Assembly: GCA_011523705.1 (NCBI GenBank)
Contig: WTGC01000004.1
Coordinates: 122,633 to 186,632, forward strand
Origin: Chloroflexota bacterium
GTDB lineage: Bacteria; Chloroflexota; Anaerolineae; Aggregatilineales; Phototrophicaceae
Direction: 5' to 3'
Length of the DNA: 64,000 nucleotides
Shown here: one piece after another, positions 17,989-27,315 of the stretch
Layout: the number at the start of each line of letters is the position of its first letter
How positions within the stretch are numbered: position 1 is the first letter of the stretch
Made by a program: the position numbers and the translations under genes
Notes under the pieces: model-generated
What the model saw: the letters and a program-made list of their open reading frames with translations, nothing else
Told to the model about the DNA's origin: nothing
Databases searched by the model: none

Positions 17989-18873
17989 TCAACTCCGCAG
18001 TTGCATGAGGCCGTGGCTAAGCCCGACGACGGCGCGTTCTTTGACCTTGGTCTGAAAGTGGATCTCATTGTCGCCATTGCGCCACATTTCGGTCACCAGC
18101 GTGTCGCCCGGGAAGACGTGACGAGAGAACCGAACATTGAGTGATTTGAAGCGGTCTGGGTCGTTGTCGGCGCAGCGCTTGAGGATGGCGCGGGCGGCGA
18201 ATCCCATCGTGCACAAGCCATGCAGAATCGGTTTCTCGTAGCCGCCGCTCTGCACCAGTTGCGGGTCTGCGTGCAGCGGGTTGTCATCGCCGGCCAGTCG
18301 ATACAGCAGCGCCTGCGCCACATGGGTGGATTCTTCTAATACGAAATCGGGTTCGCGCGTCGGCAGGACCCACTGTGTTGAAGGGCCGCGCTCGCCGCCG
18401 AAGCCGCCCAGCCCGCGAAAGAAAAGCGAATGACGCGCCGTCGCCAACTCTGAGCCATCATCGACACAGCTCCTTATGTCGATGATCATTAGCAGCCCGC
18501 TGCCCTTGTCATAAATGTCCGCTATCGTGATCGTGGAAGTCACGGTCGCCGCCTTGGGCAAGGGTCGGTAGACGCGCAGGAATTGTTCGCCATGTACGAC
18601 CATCATTGGGTGGTACTTGATGCCGGCGATTTCGCCCATTGGCACGCGGCGATTGAATGCATAAGAGAAGACGACGGCGAAAGTCGGGAAGACTTGAAAA
18701 CCGACGCTGCTCAACTCATAGACGAATTTCAACTCATCTTGATCGAGGGGATCGGCCGGCGCGCCGATGCCCAGCGCATACAACGCGACATCGCGCTCAT
18801 TGTAGCGGTAGGTCGTGCGCTCAAGCTCGGCGCCGATTGCGTGCTTCACGATGTCAAGGGCGGGCGGCTGCAT
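17989..18873 (-). CDS. MaoC-family (double hotdog) enoyl-CoA hydratase-like protein, 294 aa
   Basis: I choose the ATG at 18873 (MQPPALDIVK), leaving a typical double-hotdog length. The C-terminal hotdog contains the hydratase-2 motif YRLAGDDNPLHADP (catalytic Asp/His), followed by KPILHGLCTMGFA. The N-terminal hotdog is the degenerate partner that binds the acyl chain. Such proteins hydrate 2-enoyl-CoA to (R)-3-hydroxyacyl-CoA, as in the hydratase-2 domain of peroxisomal multifunctional enzyme. The galT gene starts 3 bp downstream and may be co-transcribed, although no functional link is evident. The substrate chain length is unknown. Confidence 0.88.
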   Translation of the reverse strand: MQPPALDIVKHAIGAELERTTYRYNERDVALYALGIGAPADPLDQDELKFVYELSSVGFQVFPTFAVVFSYAFNRRVPMGEIAGIKYHPMMVVHGEQFLRVYRPLPKAATVTSTITIADIYDKGSGLLMIIDIRSCVDDGSELATARHSLFFRGLGGFGGERGPSTQWVLPTREPDFVLEESTHVAQALLYRLAGDDNPLHADPQLVQSGGYEKPILHGLCTMGFAARAILKRCADNDPDRFKSLNVRFSRHVFPGDTLVTEMWRNGDNEIHFQTKVKERAVVGLSHGLMQLRS

Positions 18874-19000
18874 AGCGTCGTTCCTGTCCGGGCGCGGCGG
18901 ATGATCTACAGTCGAAGACAAGTATAATCAGGAAGGTTGAGCAAAGCTACCAGGCGGGTGCCGTGGCGCAAAGCCGCTTCGGCGCTTCGAGCCGCGGCAT

Positions 19001-19330
19001 CTAATCGGTCGGCTGCTGCGGCGAAATCAATCGCAGATATTCCCAAGTGTAGATGCCCGTGTGGTGGCCATCGTCCCAACTGGGCTGCAGCGCGTAATTG
19101 CCGACCGCGTCCATGCCGGTAATGGCGTATGAGCGGCGCGGCGTCAGCTTGAGGATGTCATCGGGCGCATGCTCCATGCCCATTTTGGCGTGCCCGCCGC
19201 GGCATTCGACGCAGGGGCAGGCTTCGCGCAGTTGCGCCAGCGGGTAGACGCTGACGAGACCATCGTCCCAGATGATCTGCAGCTCGCCCTGCTGCCGGTC
19301 CACGGTTATATTCGTCGGTCGATTGTCCAT
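19001..19330 (-). CDS. DUF971-family protein, 109 aa
   Basis: The short protein matches the DUF971/gamma-butyrobetaine-hydroxylase N-terminal-like family: ITVDRQQGELQIIWDDG, LREACPCVECRGG (Cys residues at about 38, 40 and 43), the central segment ending YALQPSWDDGHHTGIYTWEYLR. In other bacteria such proteins are found alone or near Mrp-type iron-sulfur carriers. The Cys motif and the His pair could bind zinc. It stands alone on the minus strand between the MaoC gene and the divergent lipoprotein gene. A specific function cannot be given. Confidence 0.88.
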   Translation of the reverse strand: MDNRPTNITVDRQQGELQIIWDDGLVSVYPLAQLREACPCVECRGGHAKMGMEHAPDDILKLTPRRSYAITGMDAVGNYALQPSWDDGHHTGIYTWEYLRLISPQQPTD

Positions 19331-19449
19331 TCAGCGCGCCTTTTGCTCCGCCCCCTGCGTATATGCTAAAGATTGGGATCAAAGCTGAACACCCGCAAGC
19401 GGAGACGAGACCGAGACCGTCGCTGAAGGCGCCAGCAAGTTCGCCCAAC

Positions 19450-19477
19450 TTGCTTATCGAAATCGCTTTGATACAAT
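19450..19477 (+). promoter_or_regulatory. Promoter of the lipoprotein gene
   Basis: TTGCTT (19450-19455) and TACAAT (19472-19477) are 16 bp apart, and the -10 is extended (TGATACAAT). It lies about 40 bp before the start codon at 19519 and is divergent from the DUF971 gene. Confidence 0.6.
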
Positions 19478-19518
19478 GATTTCATTCATTTTACCGTTTC
19501 TCTGGCGGAGCGCTCCAA

Positions 19519-20187
19519 ATGTCTCATATTAGACTTACAGCTTGTCTGATGGTTTGGCTCCTGATCTTGACAGCTTGTCAAAGCCAGTCGACATCGCCGG
19601 CGGACGTGACCGCTACCGCGCTGTCGGATGCGCTCGCCCAAGCCGTCGCCACCGCGGACAGTCTCGCGGCGACCGCCACCGCCATCACGAAGGCGACCGA
19701 AGCGGTACCGACGGCGACGCCGACGTTGACGCCAACGCCGGACCCGTTTCCGGAAACGATAGTCGGCTCCATCTATGTCGCTGAACAGCGCTTTGAAGGC
19801 GGATGGATGTTCTGGCTGCAGCCCAATACCCAGATCTGGGTGCTGACAGAAAATGACGACGGGAAGCAGATCTGGAGCGTCTATGAAGATACATTCGTCG
19901 AAGGCGACGCGGAGTCCGATCCGCAGATTTTGCCGCCCGAGGGCCGCTTGCAGCCCATTCGCGGCTTCGGCAAGCTTTGGCGCGAGAACCCGGAAGTGCG
20001 CCTGGCGATCGGTTGGGCGCTGGATGTCGAACTGGGACACACAACCCGTTACGAGTACCATCATGGCGGTTATGTGAATGATGACAACGATTATGTGCCG
20101 GCGCCGGGTTACCATCAGGTAACGACGCTGGGCGGCGACACCGTTCAATTCGTTGAAGGCTCCCGCACTTGGCGAATCCAAAGCTGA
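19519..20187 (+). CDS. Lipoprotein of unknown function, 222 aa
   Basis: The N-terminus has a signal peptide ending in the lipobox LTAC (Cys20), so the protein is lipid-anchored outside the membrane. An Ala/Thr-rich, probably flexible or helical stretch (about 28-65) leads to a TPTLTPTPDP linker, then a beta-rich domain (about residues 80-222) with IVGSIYVAEQRFEGGWMFW and a repeated aromatic pattern. No enzyme motif is recognised. The Thr-Pro linker style is common in Chloroflexota surface proteins. It precedes the six-hairpin glycosidase-like gene by 22 bp and may be in one transcript with it, which hints at envelope carbohydrate handling. Confidence 0.85.
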   Translation: MSHIRLTACLMVWLLILTACQSQSTSPADVTATALSDALAQAVATADSLAATATAITKATEAVPTATPTLTPTPDPFPETIVGSIYVAEQRFEGGWMFWLQPNTQIWVLTENDDGKQIWSVYEDTFVEGDAESDPQILPPEGRLQPIRGFGKLWRENPEVRLAIGWALDVELGHTTRYEYHHGGYVNDDNDYVPAPGYHQVTTLGGDTVQFVEGSRTWRIQS

Positions 20188-20209
20188 AGACGAGCGCGAA
20201 GCCCGAACC

Positions 20210-22804
20210 ATGCGTAATCTCAGACGCCATTCGATAGATGCAAGCAAGCCCTTCGACTACTACCTGGCCGCCGACGCGCGCAACAGCCGCACCGATTACG
20301 GCGATGATCAAGCCTGGACCGCCCGACTTGGCCGGCGCGATGAGGCGGCGCTGGCTTTCCAAACGCAATTCGGCGGGCGTGCGGGCCTCGTCAGCCTCGT
20401 GCCGATGTGGCGCTGTGACGGAAGCGTCGTCTATCAGCAGCAGACCTACGCCGCGCCCCCGGTCATTACCCACTTCGCGCCGAACTATATGCAAATCGAG
20501 GCGGCGCCGCTGGCTGATGTCTCGCTGGTCGCGCGCTTTTGGGTGATGGAGTCGCACGCGGCTGGCGGCGAATTCACGCTGACCAACACCAGCGCTGAAG
20601 ATATTCAGTTGCAGCTTGAACTCTTTGGCCACGCCGTAATCAACAGCCGCAAGGTCCGGCTCAATGTGCTGACGCTGGGCGATGGCACCCTGGCGCTGCA
20701 TCTGGGGCAGATCGGCAATATCAATCCCGTCACCACCTTGGAAGGCGCGAGCGCCGAGATCTATGGTGGCCGCATCGGCAGCCCGAAAATCGGTCGCGTG
20801 CTGAGCCTGCCGCCGTTGGGTACCGCGCGCATACCCTTTGCTGTGGCTGGGCTGGAAGACATGCGGGACTCCTTCAGCGTGGCGATGAACTGGATGTCGC
20901 GGAACTGGGATCGTCACTTCGAAGTCATCGAGCGCGCTGCCGCCGCCGTCCCCCGGATCAGCACGGGAAATGAAGATTGGGATCTCGTCATCGATCTCTC
21001 TTATGCGCATCTCATCAAAGGCTTCATGGAGCCCAGCGAGCATCTGCCGCATGCCTCGATCGTCGCCAATCGCGTCGGCGATCGTGGCTGGAGCCGGCGC
21101 GGCGACGGTCGCGATCATATCCGCGCCTGGTCCGGGCAAGACCCGACGCTCGCCTATTTGGCTGTCAGCGCGATCGCCAATATCGACCCCGAACTCGCCA
21201 AGGGACTGATTCGAAATTATCTGTCGACGCGGGATGAAGCGGGCTTCGTCGATCGTCAGCCCGGGTTGGCGGGTCAGCGGCAGGGTTTACTGATGATGCC
21301 GCTCTTGGCGAAGCTCAGCTGGCAGGTCTATGAGCGGACGGGCGATCAAGACTTTCTGCGCGAGCTCTACCCGGGTCTGGTCGCCTTCTTTGGCCGCTGG
21401 CTGCAAAGCGATATGGACGCCGATGACGACGGTGTCCCGGAGTGGCGTTCGGAACGACAGATGGGCTATGTCGCCTTTCCTACCTTCGGGCAAGGTCAAT
21501 ACTGGGCGCAAGGAGCCGAAATCGAACAGATGGAAGGCCCCGACCTGCTGGCTTATTTGATTGCCGAAGCCGATGCGCTCTGCCAGATCGCGGAACAATT
21601 GGATGAAGCTGAAAGCGTGCAGATCCTCTCCAAACAGCTGGCCATGATGGAAGCGAGCCTGGAAGAATTCTGGGACGGTGGGCGCTACAGCTATCGCGAT
21701 CGCGACACGCACATCAGCGCGGAAGCTGATGAATTGTTGTACCGAGGCGCGGGCGACCAAACTCACGAACTGGATCATGCCCTGCTGATGCCGGCCAGAG
21801 TCGTTGTCCGCGTGGTCGGCGGCGTCAGCCAACGGCCGCGGATTACGCTGAAGCTGCAAGGCAGAGACGAGAATGGCGAGGAATGCGCGATTGAAGCGGC
21901 GGCCGACGAGTTTGATTGGCAGAATCGCCAGGGCTTCTACACCACCGCAAAGCCGCTCTCGCATGTTCACCGCATCGCAATCAAAGGCTTAAGCCGGGTA
22001 TACAAGGTTTTTGCGACAACAATCGATAGCAGCCGCCTCGACATCAACGCCTTGATGCCGCTGATCTGTCGACGCCTGCCGCCAGAGCGGGCCGCCGCCT
22101 TGGTTGCCCTGGCGCTGGACGAAGCGCATTTCCTGCGACCGAATGGCTTAACGATGGTCAGCGCGAGCGACCGTAACTTCGACCCCTCCAATGCGCGCGG
22201 TGGCGGCGGCATCTGGATGTACTGGCTGTCGCAGATCGGCGAGGGCATGGCGGCGGCCGGCTACCGGCGGGAAGCGGCCGAGTTGATGAAGCGGGTCCTG
22301 GATGGTTTGACGCGCGTCCTGGCGCGAGAAGGCAAGCTTTCGCAGTTTTATCACGCGGACGAGGCCAAGGGCTTCGGCGAAGATCATCATATCGGCGGCA
22401 TCGTCCCGCTGAAACTGCTCAGTGACCTCCTTGGCGTCTCAATCGTTGCGCCGGACCGCGTCTGGTTGGGAGGCGCATTCACCTGGGACGAAGCGATTTC
22501 AGTTGAGCAGCACGGCGTCCTCGTCCGGCGAGACGACAAGGAGACGCTCATTGATTTTCCCTCGGGCCATAGCGAGCGCTTGCCAGCCGACGCGCCCTGG
22601 CAGCTCGTCCAGGATCCAACTCCAGTTAGCCCGGTCTTCGAGGCGAGCGAACCGCCGCAGTTGCCGGATGTCCCGATGCCGAGCGAGACCGATGATGATC
22701 GGCTGATCATTGATGTCGAAGACTCCGAGGCTGAAGATGAAGCTGTTGGCGCGTCAGCCGACCCAGCTGCGGATGAAGACGATGACGATCCGCCCCCGGT
22801 GTAG
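20210..22804 (+). CDS. Six-hairpin glycosidase-like protein, 864 aa
   Basis: The start is ATG at 20210, 22 bp after the lipoprotein stop; an upstream in-frame methionine overlaps the lipoprotein coding region. Residues about 1-230 form a beta-sandwich-like region; about 250-720 resemble an (alpha/alpha)6 barrel, with the segment DMDADDDGVPEW and FGQGQYWAQGAEIEQMEG typical of GH37/GH63-like or bacterial alpha-glycosidase folds. The C-terminal about 40 residues are extremely acidic (Asp/Glu runs, then PPPV). No signal peptide is seen, so it is probably cytoplasmic. The catalytic acids cannot be assigned with confidence, so I give the fold but not a substrate. Trehalase-like or mannosidase-like activities are possible. 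Confidence 0.7.
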   Translation: MRNLRRHSIDASKPFDYYLAADARNSRTDYGDDQAWTARLGRRDEAALAFQTQFGGRAGLVSLVPMWRCDGSVVYQQQTYAAPPVITHFAPNYMQIEAAPLADVSLVARFWVMESHAAGGEFTLTNTSAEDIQLQLELFGHAVINSRKVRLNVLTLGDGTLALHLGQIGNINPVTTLEGASAEIYGGRIGSPKIGRVLSLPPLGTARIPFAVAGLEDMRDSFSVAMNWMSRNWDRHFEVIERAAAAVPRISTGNEDWDLVIDLSYAHLIKGFMEPSEHLPHASIVANRVGDRGWSRRGDGRDHIRAWSGQDPTLAYLAVSAIANIDPELAKGLIRNYLSTRDEAGFVDRQPGLAGQRQGLLMMPLLAKLSWQVYERTGDQDFLRELYPGLVAFFGRWLQSDMDADDDGVPEWRSERQMGYVAFPTFGQGQYWAQGAEIEQMEGPDLLAYLIAEADALCQIAEQLDEAESVQILSKQLAMMEASLEEFWDGGRYSYRDRDTHISAEADELLYRGAGDQTHELDHALLMPARVVVRVVGGVSQRPRITLKLQGRDENGEECAIEAAADEFDWQNRQGFYTTAKPLSHVHRIAIKGLSRVYKVFATTIDSSRLDINALMPLICRRLPPERAAALVALALDEAHFLRPNGLTMVSASDRNFDPSNARGGGGIWMYWLSQIGEGMAAAGYRREAAELMKRVLDGLTRVLAREGKLSQFYHADEAKGFGEDHHIGGIVPLKLLSDLLGVSIVAPDRVWLGGAFTWDEAISVEQHGVLVRRDDKETLIDFPSGHSERLPADAPWQLVQDPTPVSPVFEASEPPQLPDVPMPSETDDDRLIIDVEDSEAEDEAVGASADPAADEDDDDPPPV

Positions 22805-22897
22805 CAGCGCTGTGTCAGCCGCCGGCAAGCAGAAGCACGTATCTTCGGCCTTGGTGACGCGGCGCCTTCTCCCGCCGGGCGAGCGCGCAAGAGCGAC

Positions 22898-24697
22898 ATG
22901 ATATATCGCATCCGATCTCCCGGCGGAGACAAGAATCGCGACGTACCGGCAGCGCCGATGCAGTGGCGCCGGCTCCTGTCGTATTTGGCCGCCTACAAGC
23001 TGCGGCTGCTGCTCGCGACGATCGGCTTGTGCTTTGCGTCGGCGCTCAGCCTTGTTTTCCCGGCGGTGATACAGCGGGTGATCGATTCGGTATTCACCGA
23101 CGCCGATATCATGCTGCTGGATACGATCACGCTCGCGCTCTTGGCTGTCTTCGTTTTTCGGTCGCTGGCGAGCTTCGTTCAAAATTATCATCTCAATTTT
23201 GTCGGCGAGAAGATCGTGGTCGATATTCGCTGCCAGCTCTACGCCCACTTTCAGACCCTGTCGATCAAGTACTACAACGAAAGGCGCGTCGGCGAGCTAA
23301 TCAGCCGCATCTCATCCGATGTCACCGTCGTCCGCACCGTGCTAACCGGCAATATCAGCGGCTTCCTGCAGCAGACGCTGACGCTGGTCGGCTCGGTGGC
23401 GATCATGTTCTACTTGAACTGGCGCTTGACGCTATTCATCATCGTGCTGATGCCGATCATCGTCGCGGTCGCCTTCGTCCTGGGCAGCGCCATCCGCCGC
23501 ACCAGCACGCGCGTGCAAGATGAAATCGCCGGCGCCACCGTCGTCGCCGAAGAGGTCTTTCAGAATATCCGCGAAGTCAAGAGCTTCGTGCGCGAAAGCT
23601 ACGAGATCGCCCGCTACAACAAGGCTATTGAGATCGCCTTTCGCGCCGCGGTCAAACTGCTCACGATACGCTCGGTTTTCGGTCCCATCATCGCCTTCTT
23701 CGCCTTCGCTGGTCTGGCGCTGATATTGTGGTTTGGCGGTCGCGAAGTGCTTGATGGCCGGCTGAGCGCGGGCGAATTGATCGCCTTTTTGATTTACGGC
23801 TTGACGGTGGCGGCCAACTTCGCCGGCGTGATCAGCATGTACTCGCAGCTTCAGGAAGCCCTGGGCGCAACCAAGCGCGTATTCGAGATCCTCGATACAG
23901 AGCCCGAAATACGCGATGCGCCGAAAGCCAAGAATCTGGCAGTGGTCAACGGCGCGATTTCTCTGCAGGGGGTCAGCTTCGCCTATGAAGACGGCCTGGA
24001 AGTTTTGAGCGACATCAACCTGGAGATCGCCGAAGGCGAGATCATCGCTTTGGTCGGGCCCAGCGGCGCGGGCAAAAGCACCCTCTTCAATCTGATTCCG
24101 CGTTTCTATGATGTAGACGCCGGTTCCATTTGCATAGACGGGCAGGACATCCGCGACCTGACGCAGAGCAGCCTGCGCGGGCACATCGGCATCGTGCCAC
24201 AAGAGACGCTGCTCTTCGGCGGCAGCATTCGCGAGAACATTCTGTACGGCAAGCTGGACGCGCATGAATCAGAGATGATAGAGGCGGCGCAATCAGCCAA
24301 CGCCCACGATTTCATCATCGAGTTGCCCAAGGGCTACGATACCATCGTCGGCGAGCACGGCATCAAGCTGAGCGGCGGGCAACGTCAACGCGTCGCCATC
24401 GCGCGCGCCTTGCTCAAGAATCCGTCGATCCTGCTACTGGATGAAGCCACATCCAGCCTGGATAACGAAAGCGAGCAACTGGTGCAAGAGGCGCTGGCGC
24501 GCTTGATGAAGCATCGAACGACCCTGATCATCGCCCATCGGCTGAGCACGATTCGGGTCGCGCATCGCATCGCCGTGCTCGACCGGGGGCGGATCATCGA
24601 ATTGGGACCACATGAAGACTTGATGGCGCAGCGGGGGCTTTATGCCAAACTTTATGAGATGCAGTTTCGCGAGACGGATCTCTTTGTCGCCGATTAG
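22898..24697 (+). CDS. ABC exporter, fused permease-ATPase (MsbA/BmrA type), 599 aa
   Basis: An N-terminal six-helix transmembrane domain (about residues 25-310, beginning LLSYLAAYKLRLLLATIGLCFASAL) is followed by a nucleotide-binding domain with Walker A GPSGAGKST, signature LSGGQRQR, Walker B ILLLDEATSSLD and the switch His in IIAHRLS. All ATPase elements are canonical, so it can work as a homodimer. Such half transporters export lipids, drugs or lipid-linked molecules. It lies 93 bp after the glycosidase-like gene and 54 bp before the methyltransferase gene. The substrate is unknown. Confidence 0.93.
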   Translation: MIYRIRSPGGDKNRDVPAAPMQWRRLLSYLAAYKLRLLLATIGLCFASALSLVFPAVIQRVIDSVFTDADIMLLDTITLALLAVFVFRSLASFVQNYHLNFVGEKIVVDIRCQLYAHFQTLSIKYYNERRVGELISRISSDVTVVRTVLTGNISGFLQQTLTLVGSVAIMFYLNWRLTLFIIVLMPIIVAVAFVLGSAIRRTSTRVQDEIAGATVVAEEVFQNIREVKSFVRESYEIARYNKAIEIAFRAAVKLLTIRSVFGPIIAFFAFAGLALILWFGGREVLDGRLSAGELIAFLIYGLTVAANFAGVISMYSQLQEALGATKRVFEILDTEPEIRDAPKAKNLAVVNGAISLQGVSFAYEDGLEVLSDINLEIAEGEIIALVGPSGAGKSTLFNLIPRFYDVDAGSICIDGQDIRDLTQSSLRGHIGIVPQETLLFGGSIRENILYGKLDAHESEMIEAAQSANAHDFIIELPKGYDTIVGEHGIKLSGGQRQRVAIARALLKNPSILLLDEATSSLDNESEQLVQEALARLMKHRTTLIIAHRLSTIRVAHRIAVLDRGRIIELGPHEDLMAQRGLYAKLYEMQFRETDLFVAD

Positions 24698-24751
24698 GCG
24701 CGCCCCTAAGACAAGATTCAAATCGCAAGCGCCCGGCAATTTGCAATTCAC

Positions 24752-25507
24752 ATGATGTCGCTTCTGGCGGTTTTCTTTCTTTTGCTCATTTTCGGCTTCC
24801 TCTTCTGGTGGCTGGTCATCGAGACTGAAGGCGTCTACCTGGGCCGGCGCATGGTCATTTTTCTCTACGACCTCTACGCTTCGCGCTATGATCGCGTCAA
24901 GCAATTTGATGAGCACGCCGACCTCATGTTGATCTCCCAGCCTATTATGGCGTGCATCCAGCCACAAGCTGATCCCCTGATACTGGATGTGGCCACCGGC
25001 GCCGGACGCCTGCCGCTGATCATGGCGCGCAACGGATGCTTCCGCGGCCACGTCATCGGTTTGGATGCCAGCCGCCGGATGCTGGATGTGGCTTGGCGGA
25101 AAGTGGCCGCCGAGCGCTTCGAGGGCTACATCACACTGATGCGCCATGACGCCGGGGAAGGACTGCCATATGACGATGACGCATTCGATGTTGTGACCTG
25201 CCTGGAGGCGCTTGAGTTTCTGCCTGATCCGCAGGCCGCCCTCAAAGAGATGTGTCGGGTTCTTCGCCAGGGCGGCACGCTGCTAACATCCATCCGCATC
25301 GACACGCGCTGGATGCCAAATCGCACCTGGAATGATCAGAAAATGCGGTGCGAGCTGAAGGCGCTGGACATGCGCGACATTCGCATCGAAATCTGGCAGG
25401 AAGACTACAGTCAAGTTTGGGCGCGGAAAGCGGGCGAATGCGAGCCGATTGGCGCCGGCGCCCGCGATCAAGTCCTGCCCTCGCCTCATCAAGTCGCCAT
25501 ACCTTAA
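24752..25507 (+). CDS. Membrane-anchored class I SAM-dependent methyltransferase, 251 aa
   Basis: One hydrophobic helix at residues 3-23 (LLAVFFLLLIFGFLFWWLVI) is followed by a Rossmann-fold methyltransferase: ILDVATGAGRLPL is motif I for SAM binding, GLDASRRML is motif II, and DVVTCLEALEFLPDP and VLRQGGTLLTSIR complete the set, as in the UbiE/methyltransferase-11 family. The C-terminal part is short and charged. The anchor suggests a lipid or membrane-associated substrate such as a quinone or polar lipid. It is 54 bp downstream of the ABC exporter, and the pair may be one transcript. Confidence 0.85.
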   Translation: MMSLLAVFFLLLIFGFLFWWLVIETEGVYLGRRMVIFLYDLYASRYDRVKQFDEHADLMLISQPIMACIQPQADPLILDVATGAGRLPLIMARNGCFRGHVIGLDASRRMLDVAWRKVAAERFEGYITLMRHDAGEGLPYDDDAFDVVTCLEALEFLPDPQAALKEMCRVLRQGGTLLTSIRIDTRWMPNRTWNDQKMRCELKALDMRDIRIEIWQEDYSQVWARKAGECEPIGAGARDQVLPSPHQVAIP

Positions 25508-25519
25508 GCTTGCCAAGTT

Positions 25520-25528
25520 TGCTAGAAT
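25520..25528 (+). promoter_or_regulatory. Extended -10 promoter for argS
   Basis: TGCTAGAAT (TG-N-TAGAAT) lies about 40 bp upstream of the argS start. No strong -35 is visible. The preceding methyltransferase gene ends only 13 bp earlier, so read-through is also possible. Confidence 0.45.
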
Positions 25529-25569
25529 CCGTAGCCGCTTCACTCGCCTTGTGCAGAGGACTTTTTGAT

Positions 25570-27294
25570 TTGAAATTGCTGAATAAAGTGCTGCAACAGG
25601 CACTTGAAGACGCCATTGAGGCGGCGCAGGAATCAGGCGAACTGCCGCCGTTTGCGATTCCTTGCATCCCGGTCAGCGCGCCGAAACGCGCGGGCCAAGG
25701 CGACCTTTCTTATCCGGCTATGGGCTTGGCGAAGCTCGCGCGCAGAAAGCCCCTCGATATTGCCAACCTGATCGTAGGCAGACTGCCGAACCTGGAATTC
25801 GCCGGTGAAATAAGGGTGGCGCCGCCCGGGTTCATCAATTGTTTCATCGCCGACGACTATCTCAGGCTACAAGTCGATGCGATGATTGAAGAGGGCGATG
25901 CGCTGTTTCGCTTGGATATCGGGCGTGGGAAGCGGGCTCAGGTCGAGTTCGTCAGCGCCAATCCCAGCGGACCCATCACCATCGGGCATACGCGGGGCGC
26001 AGTCGTCGGCGATGCCATGGCGCGCCTGCTGGCAGCGGCCGGCTACGACGTCCAACGAGAGTATTACTACAACAACGCGGGCGCGCAGATGGTCAAGCTG
26101 GGAAAGAGCCTGATGCTGCGCTATCGGCAGCAGTTGGGCGACGATGTTCAGCTGCCGGCGGACTACTATCAAGGCGGATATCTGGTTGATGCCGCGGCGG
26201 ACCTGCTGGCGGAGCACGGCGATTCGTTGCGTGGCGAAAGCTGGGAGCGCTTCAAAGACGCCGCCGAATCTCGCATGTTTGACTGGATCAAGCGCTCGCT
26301 GGCGTCAATCGATATCAAGCACGATGCCTTCTACAACGAGACCTCGCTCTTCGATTCGGGCAAAATTTGGGCGGTGCTGGATTCCATGCGCGCCAACGGG
26401 CATATCTACGAGTCACCATTTTGGGAAGGCGCCGACCAAGACGAGATCGCTGACGTGAAGTCCAAGGGCTATCAGCCAGCTACTTGGTTCCGCAGCACGA
26501 GTTTCGGTGACGAAAAAGATCGGGTGATGGTCAAGAGCGATGGCGCCCCCACTTATACCCTGCCCGATATCGCCTACCACTGCGACAAGCTGGAGCGCGG
26601 CTTCGACATCGCCGTGAACGTATTGGGCACCGACCACTTCTCCCAGGCGCAGGTCGTCAAATACGGCATCAAGGCGATGGGCATGGATCCGGAACCTATA
26701 AAGGTCATTTTCAATCAGATGGTGCGCGCGGTGCGCTGGAATGACGAGCGCGGCGAATACGAAGCGGTCAAGCAATCGAAACGCGCGGGCGACTTCGATA
26801 CCCTTGACGACCTGGTCGCCATGACCAGCGCCGATGCGGTGCGCTACCACATGTTGGCGCGAAGCCCTAATTCACAGCTGGATTTCGATGTCGATCAAGT
26901 CGTCAAGCAGTCGAACGAGAATCCAGTCTACTATATTCAAAACGCCTATGTGCGCTGCGCCGGCATCTTCCGCGAGGCGGAGGAACGCGGCTTTGATGAC
27001 CAAGGCGCCGACTTGAGTCACCTGGGCGAGGACGAGCTGAGGTTCATTCGCAAGGCGCTCGAATTGGGCAATGTCATTGAGCAGGCGGTGGTCCATTACG
27101 AGCCGCACAAGATCGCCTTCTTCGCGCATGAGCTGGCCGCCGTCTTTCATCCAATTTACGATCGCGCGCGCGTGCTGCACAGCGAGGTACCGGTCGACAC
27201 CGCCAAAGCGCGCCTGCGCTTCTACCGGGCGGCGGCGGTCGTCTTTTATCGTCTTCTGCGCTTGATGGGCATGTCTGCGCCGGAACGCATGTAA
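25570..27294 (+). CDS. argS: Arginyl-tRNA synthetase, 574 aa, TTG start
   Basis: The in-frame TTG at 25570 has AGAGGA nine bases upstream and gives a normal N-terminus (KLLNKVLQQALEDAIEAA) and normal length; the longer upstream frame overlaps the methyltransferase gene. The ATP-binding region reads VSANPSGPITIGHTRG (about residues 128-143), where the usual first His of the HIGH motif is Thr; the second His (140) is kept. VKQSKRAGDF is the KMSKS-like region, and the C-terminal helical bundle with SSLMGMSAPERM-like end (LMGMSAPERM) matches anticodon binding. It ligates arginine to tRNA-Arg. dcd follows after 21 bp. Confidence 0.95.
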   Translation: MKLLNKVLQQALEDAIEAAQESGELPPFAIPCIPVSAPKRAGQGDLSYPAMGLAKLARRKPLDIANLIVGRLPNLEFAGEIRVAPPGFINCFIADDYLRLQVDAMIEEGDALFRLDIGRGKRAQVEFVSANPSGPITIGHTRGAVVGDAMARLLAAAGYDVQREYYYNNAGAQMVKLGKSLMLRYRQQLGDDVQLPADYYQGGYLVDAAADLLAEHGDSLRGESWERFKDAAESRMFDWIKRSLASIDIKHDAFYNETSLFDSGKIWAVLDSMRANGHIYESPFWEGADQDEIADVKSKGYQPATWFRSTSFGDEKDRVMVKSDGAPTYTLPDIAYHCDKLERGFDIAVNVLGTDHFSQAQVVKYGIKAMGMDPEPIKVIFNQMVRAVRWNDERGEYEAVKQSKRAGDFDTLDDLVAMTSADAVRYHMLARSPNSQLDFDVDQVVKQSNENPVYYIQNAYVRCAGIFREAEERGFDDQGADLSHLGEDELRFIRKALELGNVIEQAVVHYEPHKIAFFAHELAAVFHPIYDRARVLHSEVPVDTAKARLRFYRAAAVVFYRLLRLMGMSAPERM

Positions 27295-27315
27295 TTCACA
27301 ACGAGGGACACTTCT

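Noticed and set aside
19685-21139. 484-codon minus-strand frame opposite the lipoprotein and glycosidase-like genes
   Set aside because: Its composition is a mirror of the plus-strand codons and it lacks an RBS or motif; the plus strand carries a lipobox and a fold-typical sequence.
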